Shown piece after piece: positions 22,335 to 32,788 of a DNA stretch of 64,000 nt (position 1 is its first letter; each line of letters opens with the position of its first letter). The stretch is from Aralia elata (taxonomy: Eukaryota; Streptophyta; Magnoliopsida; Apiales; Araliaceae), in assembly GCA_034770075.1 (NCBI GenBank), contig JAVJAP010000347.1:62001-126000 (forward strand), written 5' to 3'. The translations under genes and the position numbers were made by a program. A model generated the notes under the pieces. It was not told the DNA's origin, searched no databases, and saw only the letters and a program-made list of their open reading frames with translations.

Positions 22335-22870
22335 ATTTTACTAACTCTATCTTTATTTAATTACTATTAAATAGTAATTAATTAATTATCTTTAGTTATT
22401 ATTAGTAATTAATAACTAATTATGTTCTCTTTTTATTCAATTATTAGTAATAATCAAATTATAAATTTTAATTGTCTTTAATTATTATTTAAGATTAAAT
22501 AATAATTAATTAAGTTTATTTATTATTTAAAGTAAATCAAAGAAATAAATAATTAATTAGTAACTATGAATTATCTTTAGTTATTATTTAATAAAAAAAA
22601 AATTAACAACTAATTAGATTTATTTATTATTTAAGGTTATTCAATTAATAGTTAATTAACCAGTATAAATCACCTTTAGTTATTATTTAATAATAACTAA
22701 TTAGGTCTATTTATTCTTTAATGTTAATCCAAAAATAAATAATTAGTTAGTGAGTAAAAATTATCTTTAGTTATTATTTAATAATAACTAATTAGGATTA
22801 GTTAATCAAATAATTATTAATGAATTATCTTTAGTTATTATTAAATAATAACTAATTAAGTTTATTTATT
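22335..22870. repeat. AT-rich minisatellite with foldback core (5' LTR copy)
   Basis: The counterpart of 12770-13330, with the same units (ATCTTTAG plus the GTTATTATTTAATAATAAC core). It differs by a few single-base indels in A runs, for example near 22601. Confidence 0.75.
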
Positions 22871-23809
22871 ACTTAATCGAATAATAAATAATTAATTTAC
22901 AATTCTTAATCATTGTTTAAAAATAAGCAAAAAATAAATTTTTACTTTATTCCTCCATTCATACATAATTATTATTTACTATAATAATTAAATACTTATT
23001 AACTTTATTCATTATTCATTGATACATGATAAATAATTATTTTACTAGTTTATTCATATTATTTAACATTAATCAGATAATAGTTGAACATTTATTATCT
23101 TCATTTATTATTTATTTTTAAATAATAATTTATCATTTGATTGATTTTATTTATTAGTTATAATAACAGATTAATTCACAAGTATATTATTAGCTACAAA
23201 TTAAAACCAATATTTGGGCAAATGATAGCACAGTTTAATTGCTGACTCAATAGTCACTAGTGATGTTTTTAATTGTGCAGTTCATTATTCAAACATCTCC
23301 AGAACATAACACTGGCCTAATCTTAGCGCACCATCAGAAAGCCAGAACCATAAGGTTCACAAGGTTTCAACACAACCCAAAACAGAACAACACAATACCA
23401 GGTTTTTCCCAATCAAGCTATACAATACAGTTGCCAAAACAATGCATAATATAATTTAATACCCACCTAGACTATGGTTTGATTCCTATAAGCAATATGT
23501 ACTGACTACAGGATTAATACCAAACGAAACAATACCTACAGATAAATCCCAAACAATATCATACAATCCCCAACCAATTGTGTATTATAACCAATACCAA
23601 CACAATCGGCTGTTAGAACCCTTAAGGTTCATTAACAAAATTTGCCAACAAGGAACTAAACAGCAACACATTCAATTATAGAAGAGAAAGAAAAAAAAAA
23701 AAAAAAATTCAAAGAAGCCAACCCACAAAAATCGGCAGCACAAGTCTAAGTACAGAATACAAAACCTAACCAAACCCAAACACAAACAAGCAAAACAAAA
23801 AAAAAATAT

Positions 23810-23960
23810 ACCCTCCGTTGCTGCTTGATCCCTTCGACAACTCTGGGCTTCAATGGATTTCCCCTGTTTCTCCCCTGCTGCAAATCTCTTTCTTTTTTTT
23901 TTCAATTTTGGCTTACAAATTTCGGCAGACTTGGTTTAGGGTTTGGGCTCAATTTATAGG
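23810..23960 (-). promoter_or_regulatory. LTR promoter, leader exon and splice-donor candidate
   Basis: On the element's strand a TATA box CCTATAAA lies at 23953-23960. Next comes an A-rich leader containing GGGGAGAAACAGGGGAAATC, and then CAACGGAGG/GTATAT with its GT at 23810-23811. Transcription starting about 30 bases after the TATA box would give a leader exon of about 115 nt. The acceptor-like TTTGTAG before the leader ORF lies about 3.0 kb downstream. The other LTR has the same sites at 14390-14397 and 14247-14248. Confidence 0.5.
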
Positions 23961-24897
23961 AAATCAATTACCCAAATGAACTGGGTATTACCTAAATTGG
24001 TGAATTAATAACCAACGGTAGAAGGGATGTGCAGCGACTGGCGGTTCCCGTCACTTCCTAGCTGGGTTCGGCCGCGTGGCCTCACCAGTCGTGTCGCCGG
24101 TCACCTCGAATCCTCCGGTCCGTCCACTTCTCCCCGCCTTGTCCGCTGGTCGATTCTTCATGTCACAGCGCCGACCTCCTTTCCCTGTCTCGTCCGATTG
24201 AGTCGAGCCCTAGCGACCCCTATCTCTGTGTGCTTGGTCTCGACTGATTTGAGGGTTCGGTTCTGGTTGGAGGAGTTGAGCTCGTCTGGTTCGGTCTCCC
24301 CCAAAAATCTCACCGATCATATTTCCTCCCCAAGTTGGCTTAATCTGATTTCCCCAAATTAATTAGGGGTGGATCGACCCGCTTGCTCTTGGTACAACCC
24401 GGCCGGTAAAAAAAATAAGGAATGGGCTCAACCCAAATTGGTTCGGCCCAGCAGGGAATGGAAGGGAGTTTGGGCCAATCGAGTTTAGAAAGAACTTTGG
24501 CCAGTCCAATTAAGAGGAAAATGACTCAATTAAATTAACCACCTTGTATTTCTGATATTTTAAATTAAATAACTAAACCAATTAATTATTTATTTAAGAT
24601 ATTTATTATTAACCATAATTCTTTATTTAAAAGAATTTATTTATTCCAAAAATGATAAAATTATTTATTCAATTCCTTCCCAAATTTCTTACCAATCAAT
24701 TGTTAGGGATTAAGTCATTAATTTATTTAAACTATTGATGAGCCTCTTTAATGCAAAGAAGATTAGTGGACCACATATTTATATAATTAAATAATAATAC
24801 CTACGCGGATTCAATTAAATTTGTAAAATTAAATAAAACGAATTTTATTTATCAAAATAAATTTGATAAAATGTTTAAAAAATTCCTGGACATTACA

Positions 24898-25843
24898 TCC
24901 TCTCCCCCTTATAAAAATTCCGTCCTCGGAATTTCAATCTAGGGTTACTCAAACAACTGGGGGTAATTCACTCTCATCTTCTCTTCGAGTTCCCACGTAG
25001 CTTCCTCCATCGCGTGGTTTCTCCAGAGAACTTTAACCGAATGAATGGTTTTATTCCTCAGCGTTTTCTCCTTCCTATCAAGTATCTGGACAGGAATCTC
25101 TTCGTACGATAAGTCCTTCTCGACTTGGATTGGCTCATAGGAAATGACATGCTTGTAATCTGGCTTATACGGACGCAACACTGATACATGAAACACGTTG
25201 TGAATGTGCTCAAGCTCAGGGGGTAATGCTACCACCTCGTTACGCCACTTCGCCTATTCTCCTCAATATTTCGAAAGGTCCTATGAACCTAGGGCTCAGC
25301 TTGCCCTTCTTCCCAAAGCGGATCTTCCCTTTCCAGGGAGATACCTTCAAGAATACATAGCTGCCAACTTCAAAGTCTCGCTTCTGACGATGTAAGTCGG
25401 CATACTTCTTCTGACGATCCTGGACCGCTACTAACCGCTGCCTTATTACTTTAATGATTTCCACGGTTTGTTGTACCAATTCTGGTCCCAACAATCTCCG
25501 TTCACCAACTTCATCCCAACACAACGGCGTTCGACACTTCCTTCCATATAATGCTTCGTACGGTGGCATACCAATGCTAGCGTGGTAACTATTGTTGTAA
25601 GCGAACTCTACCAAGGGCAAATGATCGTCCCAGCTGCCACCTAAGTCCATCACAACTGCCCGGAGCATGTCCTCTAAGGTCTGAATAGTTCGCTCGCTCT
25701 GACCACCGGTCTGAGGATGATATGCCGTACTCATTCTCAACTGTGTTCCCAGTCTCTCCTGTAGGCTTCTCCAAAAATTTGACGTGAAGCGCGGATCTCT
25801 GTCAGACACAATAGAAACCGGCACCCCATGTCGCGATACTATC
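24898..25843 (-). pseudogene. second, partial copy of chromovirus integrase 3' end
   Basis: Polypurine tract plus the integrase C-terminal half, nearly identical to 15352-16290. It has a 5-base net difference at about 25231-25240 (ACCACCTCGTTACG against ACCTCGTACG) that breaks the frame between the GPF/Y domain and the chromodomain-like end; these are read at 25240-25824 and 24945-25235. A GGT/GAT difference gives PQTGGQSERT in place of PQTDGQSERT. It ends abruptly at 25843 against a copia LTR. Confidence 0.93.
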
Positions 25844-26964
25844 CAATTCCTTCGCGTTCTCCTTGAATTTCACGGATGAGATCCCTTCCTTTGATCAACG
25901 TTAGTCACCCAAGTGTTTGGCCTCTAGAGGTGATCCACCTAGGAAGAATAGTTATTCAAGAAGTTGGGTATTGGCAAAACCCTAGTTTCTATCTCTATAG
26001 AAATTGCAAGTACTCTCCACAATCTAATGCAAGAGTGTGTAACCTTAATCTATGATAAGACTCCTCTTATTTATAGATGTAGGAATAATCCTTCCCTAAA
26101 CTATTTAGGATTAGGGTTTCTATTATAATTAAACTCCTTTAATTAATTATGCTCCTAATCCAATTAGGAATTCATGGGAGAGTACTTCTATTAAATAATT
26201 CTCAGTCCCTATTAGGAATTAAATAATAGTAATAGTAATAATAATAATAAGACTCCTCTTATTAATTAATATTTAATATTTCCAAAATATTAAATAATAA
26301 ATATTAAGCTATTTAATTTATTCTATCCCCATAGATTAAATTAAATATACTTAACTTATTATTACAATTATGCCATTTACTTGTTAAATAAATATTTTCC
26401 TTTTGCGGTGTGACCCTTTAGGTTTTCCATATTAAACCGGTTGTGAATAAATCAATTAGAACAATTCTAATTTTATTTAAATAAATAAATTAATCTATTT
26501 AATTCATTTAAATAAATAATATTTATTCTACAATAAGGGTAAGCCCCCTTAGCGATCAACGACTTTCCAGATAATATAGATTTCAATATTAATGTCTCTA
26601 CATACTTGCTTTAGTGTCTCTACACAAATGATTATGAGATCAATCATCCTCTTCTTAAGAGCAAGCAACGTATGTACTAATCTATCTGGATTCACTAATC
26701 CCCTATTTAGTAATCCAACGATTAGGAGGAACGATTTTAGTTTGTGAGCTATCTTGAATTTAGATCTCATTAGCATGATCACCATCATGATTCTAAAAGC
26801 ATTGCTCAAAACTATGGGTTTATCACATTTAATATAACAGCACCATGTAGATAATATAAAATGCCTTTTAAGAAAATCAATTCTTTTATTAATAAATGAA
26901 TAAGATTACAAAGTATATGCTACATCATATCAAATTCGATTGGCGTGTGTGCATACTACTTTCA
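25844..26964 (-). repeat. copia 3' LTR, doubly deleted
   Basis: On the element's strand it starts TGAAAGTAGTATGC right after the polypurine tract. Compared with 32789-34464 and 56339-58140 it lacks about 0.5 kb at 26597 (the sequence between TTTCAATATTAAT and TACATACTTGC) and its terminal 200 bp. A (TAG/TAA)n microsatellite near 26226-26252 varies in length between the LTR copies. Confidence 0.92.
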
Positions 26965-26978
26965 ATCTCCCACTTGCA

Positions 26979-27365
26979 CTAAAGCCAATCGCAATGGTAT
27001 CTAATACCCATCTTCTCTAAGTGACGATCAAACTGCTGTTGTGTTAAAGCTTTAGTAAATGGATCTGTAATGTTGTCTTGAGAGTCCACACGCTCCAGGG
27101 TGACATCTCCTCTTTCAATGATCTCTCTAATCAAATGAAACCGTCGCAACACGTGTTTGGATTTCTGATGAGACCTGGGTTCCTTAGCATGCGCAACAGC
27201 TCCGTTGTTGTCACAGAATAAAGGTACAGCTCCTCTAATGCTAGGAACCACTCCAAGTTTAGTTACGAACTTCTTCATCCAAACAGCTTCCTTTGCAGTT
27301 TCACTTGCAGCTATGTACTCTGCCTCTGTCACTGAATCAACAACTGTTTGCTGCTTGGAACTCTT
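26979..27365 (-). pseudogene. copia RNase H C-terminal part
   Basis: Continuation of pol after the in-frame TAG at 27366. The reading includes VTEAEYIAASETAKEAVWMKK and ends after a LEKMGIRYHCDWL tail. The TEAEY motif and the LFCDNNGAVAHAK block belong to the copia-type RNase H. About 15 bases separate its stop from the polypurine tract. Confidence 0.9.
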
Positions 27366-29105
27366 CTAACTCACTGTGCCACCGTTTAAGGTAAACACGT
27401 ACCCTGAAACGGATTTACTATCATCTTGGTCCGTTTGAAAACTTGAGTCTGTATAGCCCTCTAGTTTCAATTCAGACCCACCGTAGACAAGAAATACATC
27501 CTTAGTTCTTCTCAAGTACTTTAGGATGTTTTTCACTGCCTTCCAATGCTCTTCTCCTGGATTCGACTGATATCTGCTCGTTACACTAAGTGCATGAGCG
27601 ACATCTGGTCTAGTACATATCATACCGTACATGATAGATCCTATTGCGGAAGCATAAGGAATCTTACTCATTCGGTCTCTCTCCTCAGGTGTCTTTGGGG
27701 CATGTTTCTTGGAGAGATATATTCCATGGCTCATCGGCATGAGACCTCTCTTGGAATCTTTCATGCTAAACTTCTTTAGCATCGAGTCAATGTACTTTCC
27801 TTGGGTCAAGCCCAGCATCCTTTTAGATCTATCTCTATAGATCTTTATCCCCAAAATATAGGATGCCTCACCCAAGTCCTTCATGGAGAAGTGTTTAGAT
27901 AACCAAATTTTGATCGACTGTAGCATAGGAACATCATTCCCTATCAGTAATATATCATCAACATATAATACAAGGAATGAAACAGCGCTCCCACTAACCT
28001 TCTTGTAGACACAAGGTTCATCCTCATTTTTGATAAAATCAAACCTTTTGATTATCTCATCAAAACGGATGTTCCATCTTCGAGAAGCTTGCTTCAATAC
28101 ATAAATGGATCGTTGTAGCTTACAGACTTGGTTTGTTCCAACCGTTGAAACAAAACCCTCTGGCTGTATCATATATACATTCTCCTCAAGCTCTCCATTG
28201 AGGAAGGTCGTTTTCACGTCCATTTTCCAGATCTCGTAGTCATAATAAGCTGCAATTGCAAGAAAAATCCGAATGGACTTGAGCATAGCTACTGGTGAGA
28301 AGGTTTCATCATAATTAACTCCTTGTCTTTGTTTGAAACCTTTTACAACCAGTCGGGCCTCATAGGTCTCTACCTTGCCATCCGCTCCAGTCTTTCTCTT
28401 AAAGACCCATTTACACCCAATAGGCTTAATGCCCTCAGGTGGTGAAACCAAAGTCCATACTTGGTTTTCATACATGGAGTCCATCTCGGATTTCATGGCT
28501 TCTAGCCATTTCTCTGAGTTTTCACTACTCATAGCCTCTTCGTAAGTCAACGGATCATCATCATCTATGATGCGTACCTCATCATCATCCTCTATGATGA
28601 ATCTATACCTTTCAGGTATCTTCGGTACTCTTCCAGATTTACGAATAGGTAGTGGTACAGTAGGTTCTTCTACTTGGTCAGGTACCTGACTTTGATCCGT
28701 AGTATTTTGTGGTTCTTGAAGTTCTTCAAGATATATCTTACTCCCACTGACCCCTTCAAAGATAAACTCCTTTTCCAAGAAGGCAACGTATTTCGCAACA
28801 AACACCTTTTGATCAGTAGGATGATAGAAATAATACCCTGATGTTTCTTTAGGGTATCCCACGAATCTACATTTGTCGGATCTAGTCTTCAGCTTATCAT
28901 GTTCAAACCTTTTGACATAAGCTGAACAACCCCAAGTCTTAACATGCTTAAGATTTGGTTTCCTCCCTGTCCATATCCCATATGGGGTCTTTGGGACGGA
29001 TTTGGTAGGTACCTTGTTAAGTAGGTATGCAGCCGATTCTAGGGCATAACCCCAGAAGGATACTGAAATGTCAGTAAAACTCATCATGGAACGAACCATG
29101 TCCAA
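27366..29105 (-). pseudogene. copia integrase C-terminus and reverse transcriptase
   Basis: A 579-residue reading. It begins in the integrase with SFWGYALESAAYLLNKVP and continues through the GCSAYVKRFE segment. RT starts near residue 210 (QVWTLVSPPEGIKPIGCKW) and has KMDVKTTFLNGELEENVYM near 296, the active-site box LVLYVDDILLIGND near 375, and LGIKIYRDR near 420. RNase H begins with LEGYTDSSFQTDQDD near 558. The 5' end is a frameshift near 29106-29112 (a lost base just before the DMVRSMMS segment); the 3' end is an in-frame TAG. The YVDD box is intact. Confidence 0.95.
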
Positions 29106-29164
29106 AATGTTCGATTTCTCCTTTCAGATATACCATTCAACTGTGGCGTCCCTGGTGGAGTCCA

Positions 29165-30325
29165 TTATGAGATTATACCATTTTCTTTGAGACAATTGAG
29201 AAACTCATTGGTTAAGTATTCCCATCCTCGATCCGATCGAAGAATCTTAATACTCTTACCAGTTTGCTTCTCTACTTCACTTCTGAATTCTTTAAAATTT
29301 TCAAACGATTTAGATTTGTATTTCATTAAATACACATATCCAAATCTAGAATGATCATCAGTGAAAGTAATAAAATAAGAATACCCTCCTCGTGCATTCG
29401 TTGCCATAGGTCCACATACGTTTGTGTGTACCAACGCTAACAACTCTGTAACTCTTTCTCCTTTTCCAGTAAAAGGAGATTTAGTCATTTTACCCATGAG
29501 ACGAGATTCACAAGTTGGATATGATTCGTAATCAGATAGCTTTAAAAGCCCATCTTTATGCAACTTGGATAATCTTGTTTCATTGATATGACCGAATCTA
29601 TAGTGCCACATAAAGGTATAATTAACATCATCTCTTTTTCTTTTCTTAGTTTGTTCAATTTGAAGTATATTTTCATGCAAGTTAAGTATGTAAAGTCCAT
29701 TCAGTAGATTGCCAACACCATATAAAACATTTTTATTATAAATAGAACAACTATTGTTCTTTATTATAATATCAAAACCATCCATATCCAATACATAAAT
29801 TGAAATAATGTTTCTAATGAGTGTCGGAACATAATAACAATTATTTAAACTAATGAACTTGCCCGAAGGCAGTGCTAAACAATAAGTCCCTACAGCTAAT
29901 GCAGCAACCTTTGCTCCATTTTCCACTCGTAGGACGACTTCATCCTTGTTCAGCTTTCTACTTCTGCTTAGTCCCTGCATATTATTACATATGTGAGAAC
30001 TACAGCCGGTATCCAATACCCAAGTAGAATTTTGACTTTCAGAAAAATTAATTTCAATCATGAACAAACCTAGATCGGAAGTCGAAGCTTCTTCAAGCTT
30101 CTTCTGGTCCGCAAGATACTCCTTGCAATTCCTCTTCCAGTGTCCCGGCTTATTGCAATGGTAGCAAATTCCTTTACTATCTGGATCAGGTTTCTTTTTT
30201 TCCTTTCTTTTCGTTCTTCTTCTGTACCGTCGCTTGAATGAAGACACCCGGTCGGCCCTTAGCCTTCTTGTTTTTCTTCTTTTCAGAAGATACCTTGGGC
30301 CTCTTCCTTTTCTTGGAAGAATCAT
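29165..30325 (-). pseudogene. copia nucleocapsid, protease and integrase core
   Basis: It reads the zinc knuckle CYHCNKPGHWKRNC, then the protease WVLDTGCSSHICNN, the pre-integrase domain (MWHYRFGHINETRLSKL), and the integrase core with NVCGPMATNARGGYSYFITF and TDDHSRFGYVYL. It stops at TAA 29165-29167 in the third-acidic-residue region; the continuing sequence (PPGTPQLNGISERRNRT) is in the same frame. The N-terminus overlaps gag in another frame because of slippage in the run of seven A near 30193-30199, so the first residues of this ORF are not native. Confidence 0.93.
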
Positions 30326-30986
30326 CCACTAATAAGACTTGGTTCTTGTTGGATGAGAAGTGACCTTCAGCAGTTTTCAACATGTTAAGTAACTCAGGCA
30401 AGCTGACGTCCAACTTATTCATGTGAAAATTCACAACAAATTGTGAGAAGGTGTCCGGGAGTGACTGCAAGATCAAATCTTGACTTAACTCCCTATCCAT
30501 CACGAACCTAAGTTGTCCAAGTTATTCAATCAGATTGATCATCTTAAGGACATGAGTCTCAATAGTAGTGCCCTCGGTTATACGAGATCGGAAGAGCTCC
30601 TTAGATATCTGATATCTAGCAGTCCTACTTTGCTCACCATACAACTCCTTGAGGTGCAGCAATATAGTAGGAGCATCCATAGTTTCATGTTGACGCTGAA
30701 GCTCGTTACTCATGGATGTGAGCATGATGCATTGAGCCAAGATTGCATCATCTTGCCACTTTCTAAAAGTAGCAATCTCTTCCTCAGAGGCTGTTTCTGC
30801 AACATTTGCAGGGACTGGCGAATTTAGGACATAAGAAATCTTTTCAGCAGTGAGAACAATTCTCAGATTCCTTAACCAGCCCGTGTAATTCGGTCCAGTC
30901 AGTTTGTTAGCATCAAGTATGCTACGCAGTGATAGTGAGTTTGACATTTTTAAATTCTGCATGTGAAATAGATAACATTTTAGCAT
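30186..30986 (-). pseudogene. gag: copia gag (capsid part), one internal stop
   Basis: The start is probably MSNSLSLRSILDANKLTGP near 30947; earlier Mets at 30986 and 30962 are in frame. The reading contains the YTGWLRNLRIVLTAEK block and the LKELYGEQSRTARYQISKEL block of copia UBN2-type gag. It meets a TAA at 30522-30524, then continues in frame through SLPDTFSQFVVNFHMN and a Lys-rich linker to 30186. It ends by frameshift in an A-rich run just before the zinc knuckle. Confidence 0.92.
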
Positions 30987-32774
30987 GCATTCATTTAGTT
31001 AATTACCAAAATAAATTAGGTCTTTATTTAAATTGGTATCTCCCACTATTTTCATCAAACTATATTACCCTCAATATATATAGTTCGGCAAATCTAATTA
31101 AAGTTTTGCTAGTGAGATCAAGGACCCCATTTCAAATGTATATAGCCTTGTGGTGACACAACAAACGATATATAAATAAATAGGTAGACAACTATTGTCA
31201 ATTACATCACTATGTAACTCCTTTTATTTTGCCTCTTAGATTATTTTGATCAAGTGGTGACACATCCGAATCAAAATTATCCAAGTTAAGTCCAACCTAA
31301 CACTTCCATATATTCGAAAGAAAAACACTGTCGTTGTAGTGACACAACAAAACAGCATCGTTCAGTCTAGTTATAAGCATCAAGTGTGATAAAGCAACAT
31401 CTTAAATATTTAATACTTACTTTGTGGTGACACAACAAACTCATATTAAACATTTAATACTCTATTGCTTTACCATGCTAGAAGGCGACGTTCGATATTC
31501 CAAATATCTTTGAACGCTTAGGACTTAATATGATTTCTTTGAGGGGTTTATTATTATTAGTCTCATCTTGTTTAGTGCCCATGCACATATATATATAAAA
31601 TACGTGTCATATTATTTTACATGCGAAGCATGTTGGATAATATATAATATATATATATATAGTAAGCATGCACATATAGAATACTATATTCTACCCGGAT
31701 TGATTATGGACTTTTATTCCAGTTTGGTTCACTAGAGCCACCAAGTGAACCAAAAGGTCAAACCTAGGGTGCAAGAATAAAATTTAAATATAACTATTAT
31801 ATTTAAACCCGGGCTCCATTACAAACGGGTCTTCATGCGCTCCTTGCTCCTTTGTCTCCAATTCTTCAAAATTAATTCTAACTAGTCCTATTACAAAACT
31901 ATTTACAATAAATAGAAACCTTGATCATCAGTCAAGGAGAAGTACATAGGAGGGAGATAGAATTTACATTAAGAAAAATTAGAGAAGACGAGGTACGCAG
32001 ACCCCATTTATAAAAACCCTTACATTCAAGCATCCACTAAAATAAATCCAATCACACATTGGTCAATAGTCCATAATCAATCTCTATTTATTATCATACA
32101 TATCTCTATATGTATCAATAAATAACATTCATCTCATGAATAATAAAACCATTCTCCCAAATCCTAACGAGGAGGTATTTATTCACCAATGAATCTTAAA
32201 TGCCTTTTAAAATCGACTATATCTCTAAATCTTGTTTGAGTTCAGTCTTCATTTTATAAAAGAAAAATCCTCCAGTAGAATCCTTTGATTTGAGTTATAT
32301 TTCTCAGTTGCATGCTGATTTCGACTTTGGACTTTAGACTCAACGCGACTTCTTCGCAGCTCCGACGACACCATCGCAGCCTACTCTTCTTCAACTAAAC
32401 AAAATAAACTCTTTTATTTTAATCAAAAACCAAATCCAAATTAAACTCCTTTAATTTTAGCAAACTGAAATCTTATTCCAGATAAAATAAATATCTTTAT
32501 TTTAAACTTTTATCAATTAAATAAACCATTAATGTTAATTGAGAAAAATAAAAAAATTTCAAAGTCTGCATACCGGCGCGGCCGCGCTCCAAATTGAACT
32601 CACCCCTAGAAACGTTTTCTGGGTTAGGGCGCGGCCGCACTCCAGAATGAACTGGAAGCGGCGCAGCCGCGCCGCGACGCAGATTCAGAAAAAATTTTCC
32701 AGCCCAAAAATTTCGATCCAATCGCATACCATACACACATAGAATCATCAAAATCGATAATTAGCACAAGATTA
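30987..32774 (-). other. copia 5' leader, 1.8 kb, with repeated GTGACACAACAAA motif
   Basis: No credible ORF. Four related blocks, three of them matching GTGGTGACACAACAAAC closely (plus strand), occur at 31149-31166, 31251-31267 (decayed), 31333-31352 and 31421-31440. A TA microsatellite lies near 31590-31665. A GC-rich cluster with GCGCGGCCGCGC words is at 32573-32680. The leader is long for a copia element. Confidence 0.6.
32573..32680. repeat. GC-rich near-palindrome cluster in copia leader
   Basis: GGCGCGGCCGCGCTCC at 32575, GGGCGCGGCCGCACTCC near 32627, and GGCGCAGCCGCGCCGCGACGC near 32660, separated by AAATTGAACT/AGAATGAACT spacers. The surrounding DNA is AT-rich, so the base composition changes sharply. 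Confidence 0.8.
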
Positions 32775-32787
32775 GGCTTTGATACCA
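32775..32787 (-). promoter_or_regulatory. copia primer-binding site
   Basis: On the element's strand TGGTATCAAAGCC follows the LTR end (AACTTAACA, then G). It is complementary to initiator Met-tRNA with one substitution relative to the chromovirus sites. Confidence 0.88.
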
Positions 32788-32788
32788 C

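Larger units (their letters stand above)
21007..24897 (-). repeat. second LTR of the chromovirus, 3.89 kb (5' LTR of the full copy)
   Basis: Same termini as 11435-15351. It is followed on its right by polypurine tract and pol 3' sequence rather than by host DNA, so it serves as the 5' LTR for the copy at 15352-21006 and as the 3' LTR for the fragment at 24898-25843. That is the arrangement expected of a tandem dimer. Confidence 0.95.
11435..25843 (-). mobile_element. Tekay/Del-like chromovirus, tandem LTR-internal-LTR-partial internal
   Basis: Read on the minus strand, there is a partial 3' internal region (25843-24898), a complete LTR (24897-21007), a full internal region with primer site, leader ORF, gag, pol and polypurine tract (21006-15352), and a second LTR (15351-11435). 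The two LTRs are nearly identical, as are the two copies of the integrase 3' end, so the structure is young. The chromodomain-like C-terminus and the long LTRs point to the Tekay/Del clade of Ty3 chromoviruses. The right edge is a break with 2-base microhomology against a copia LTR, not an element end. Confidence 0.92.
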
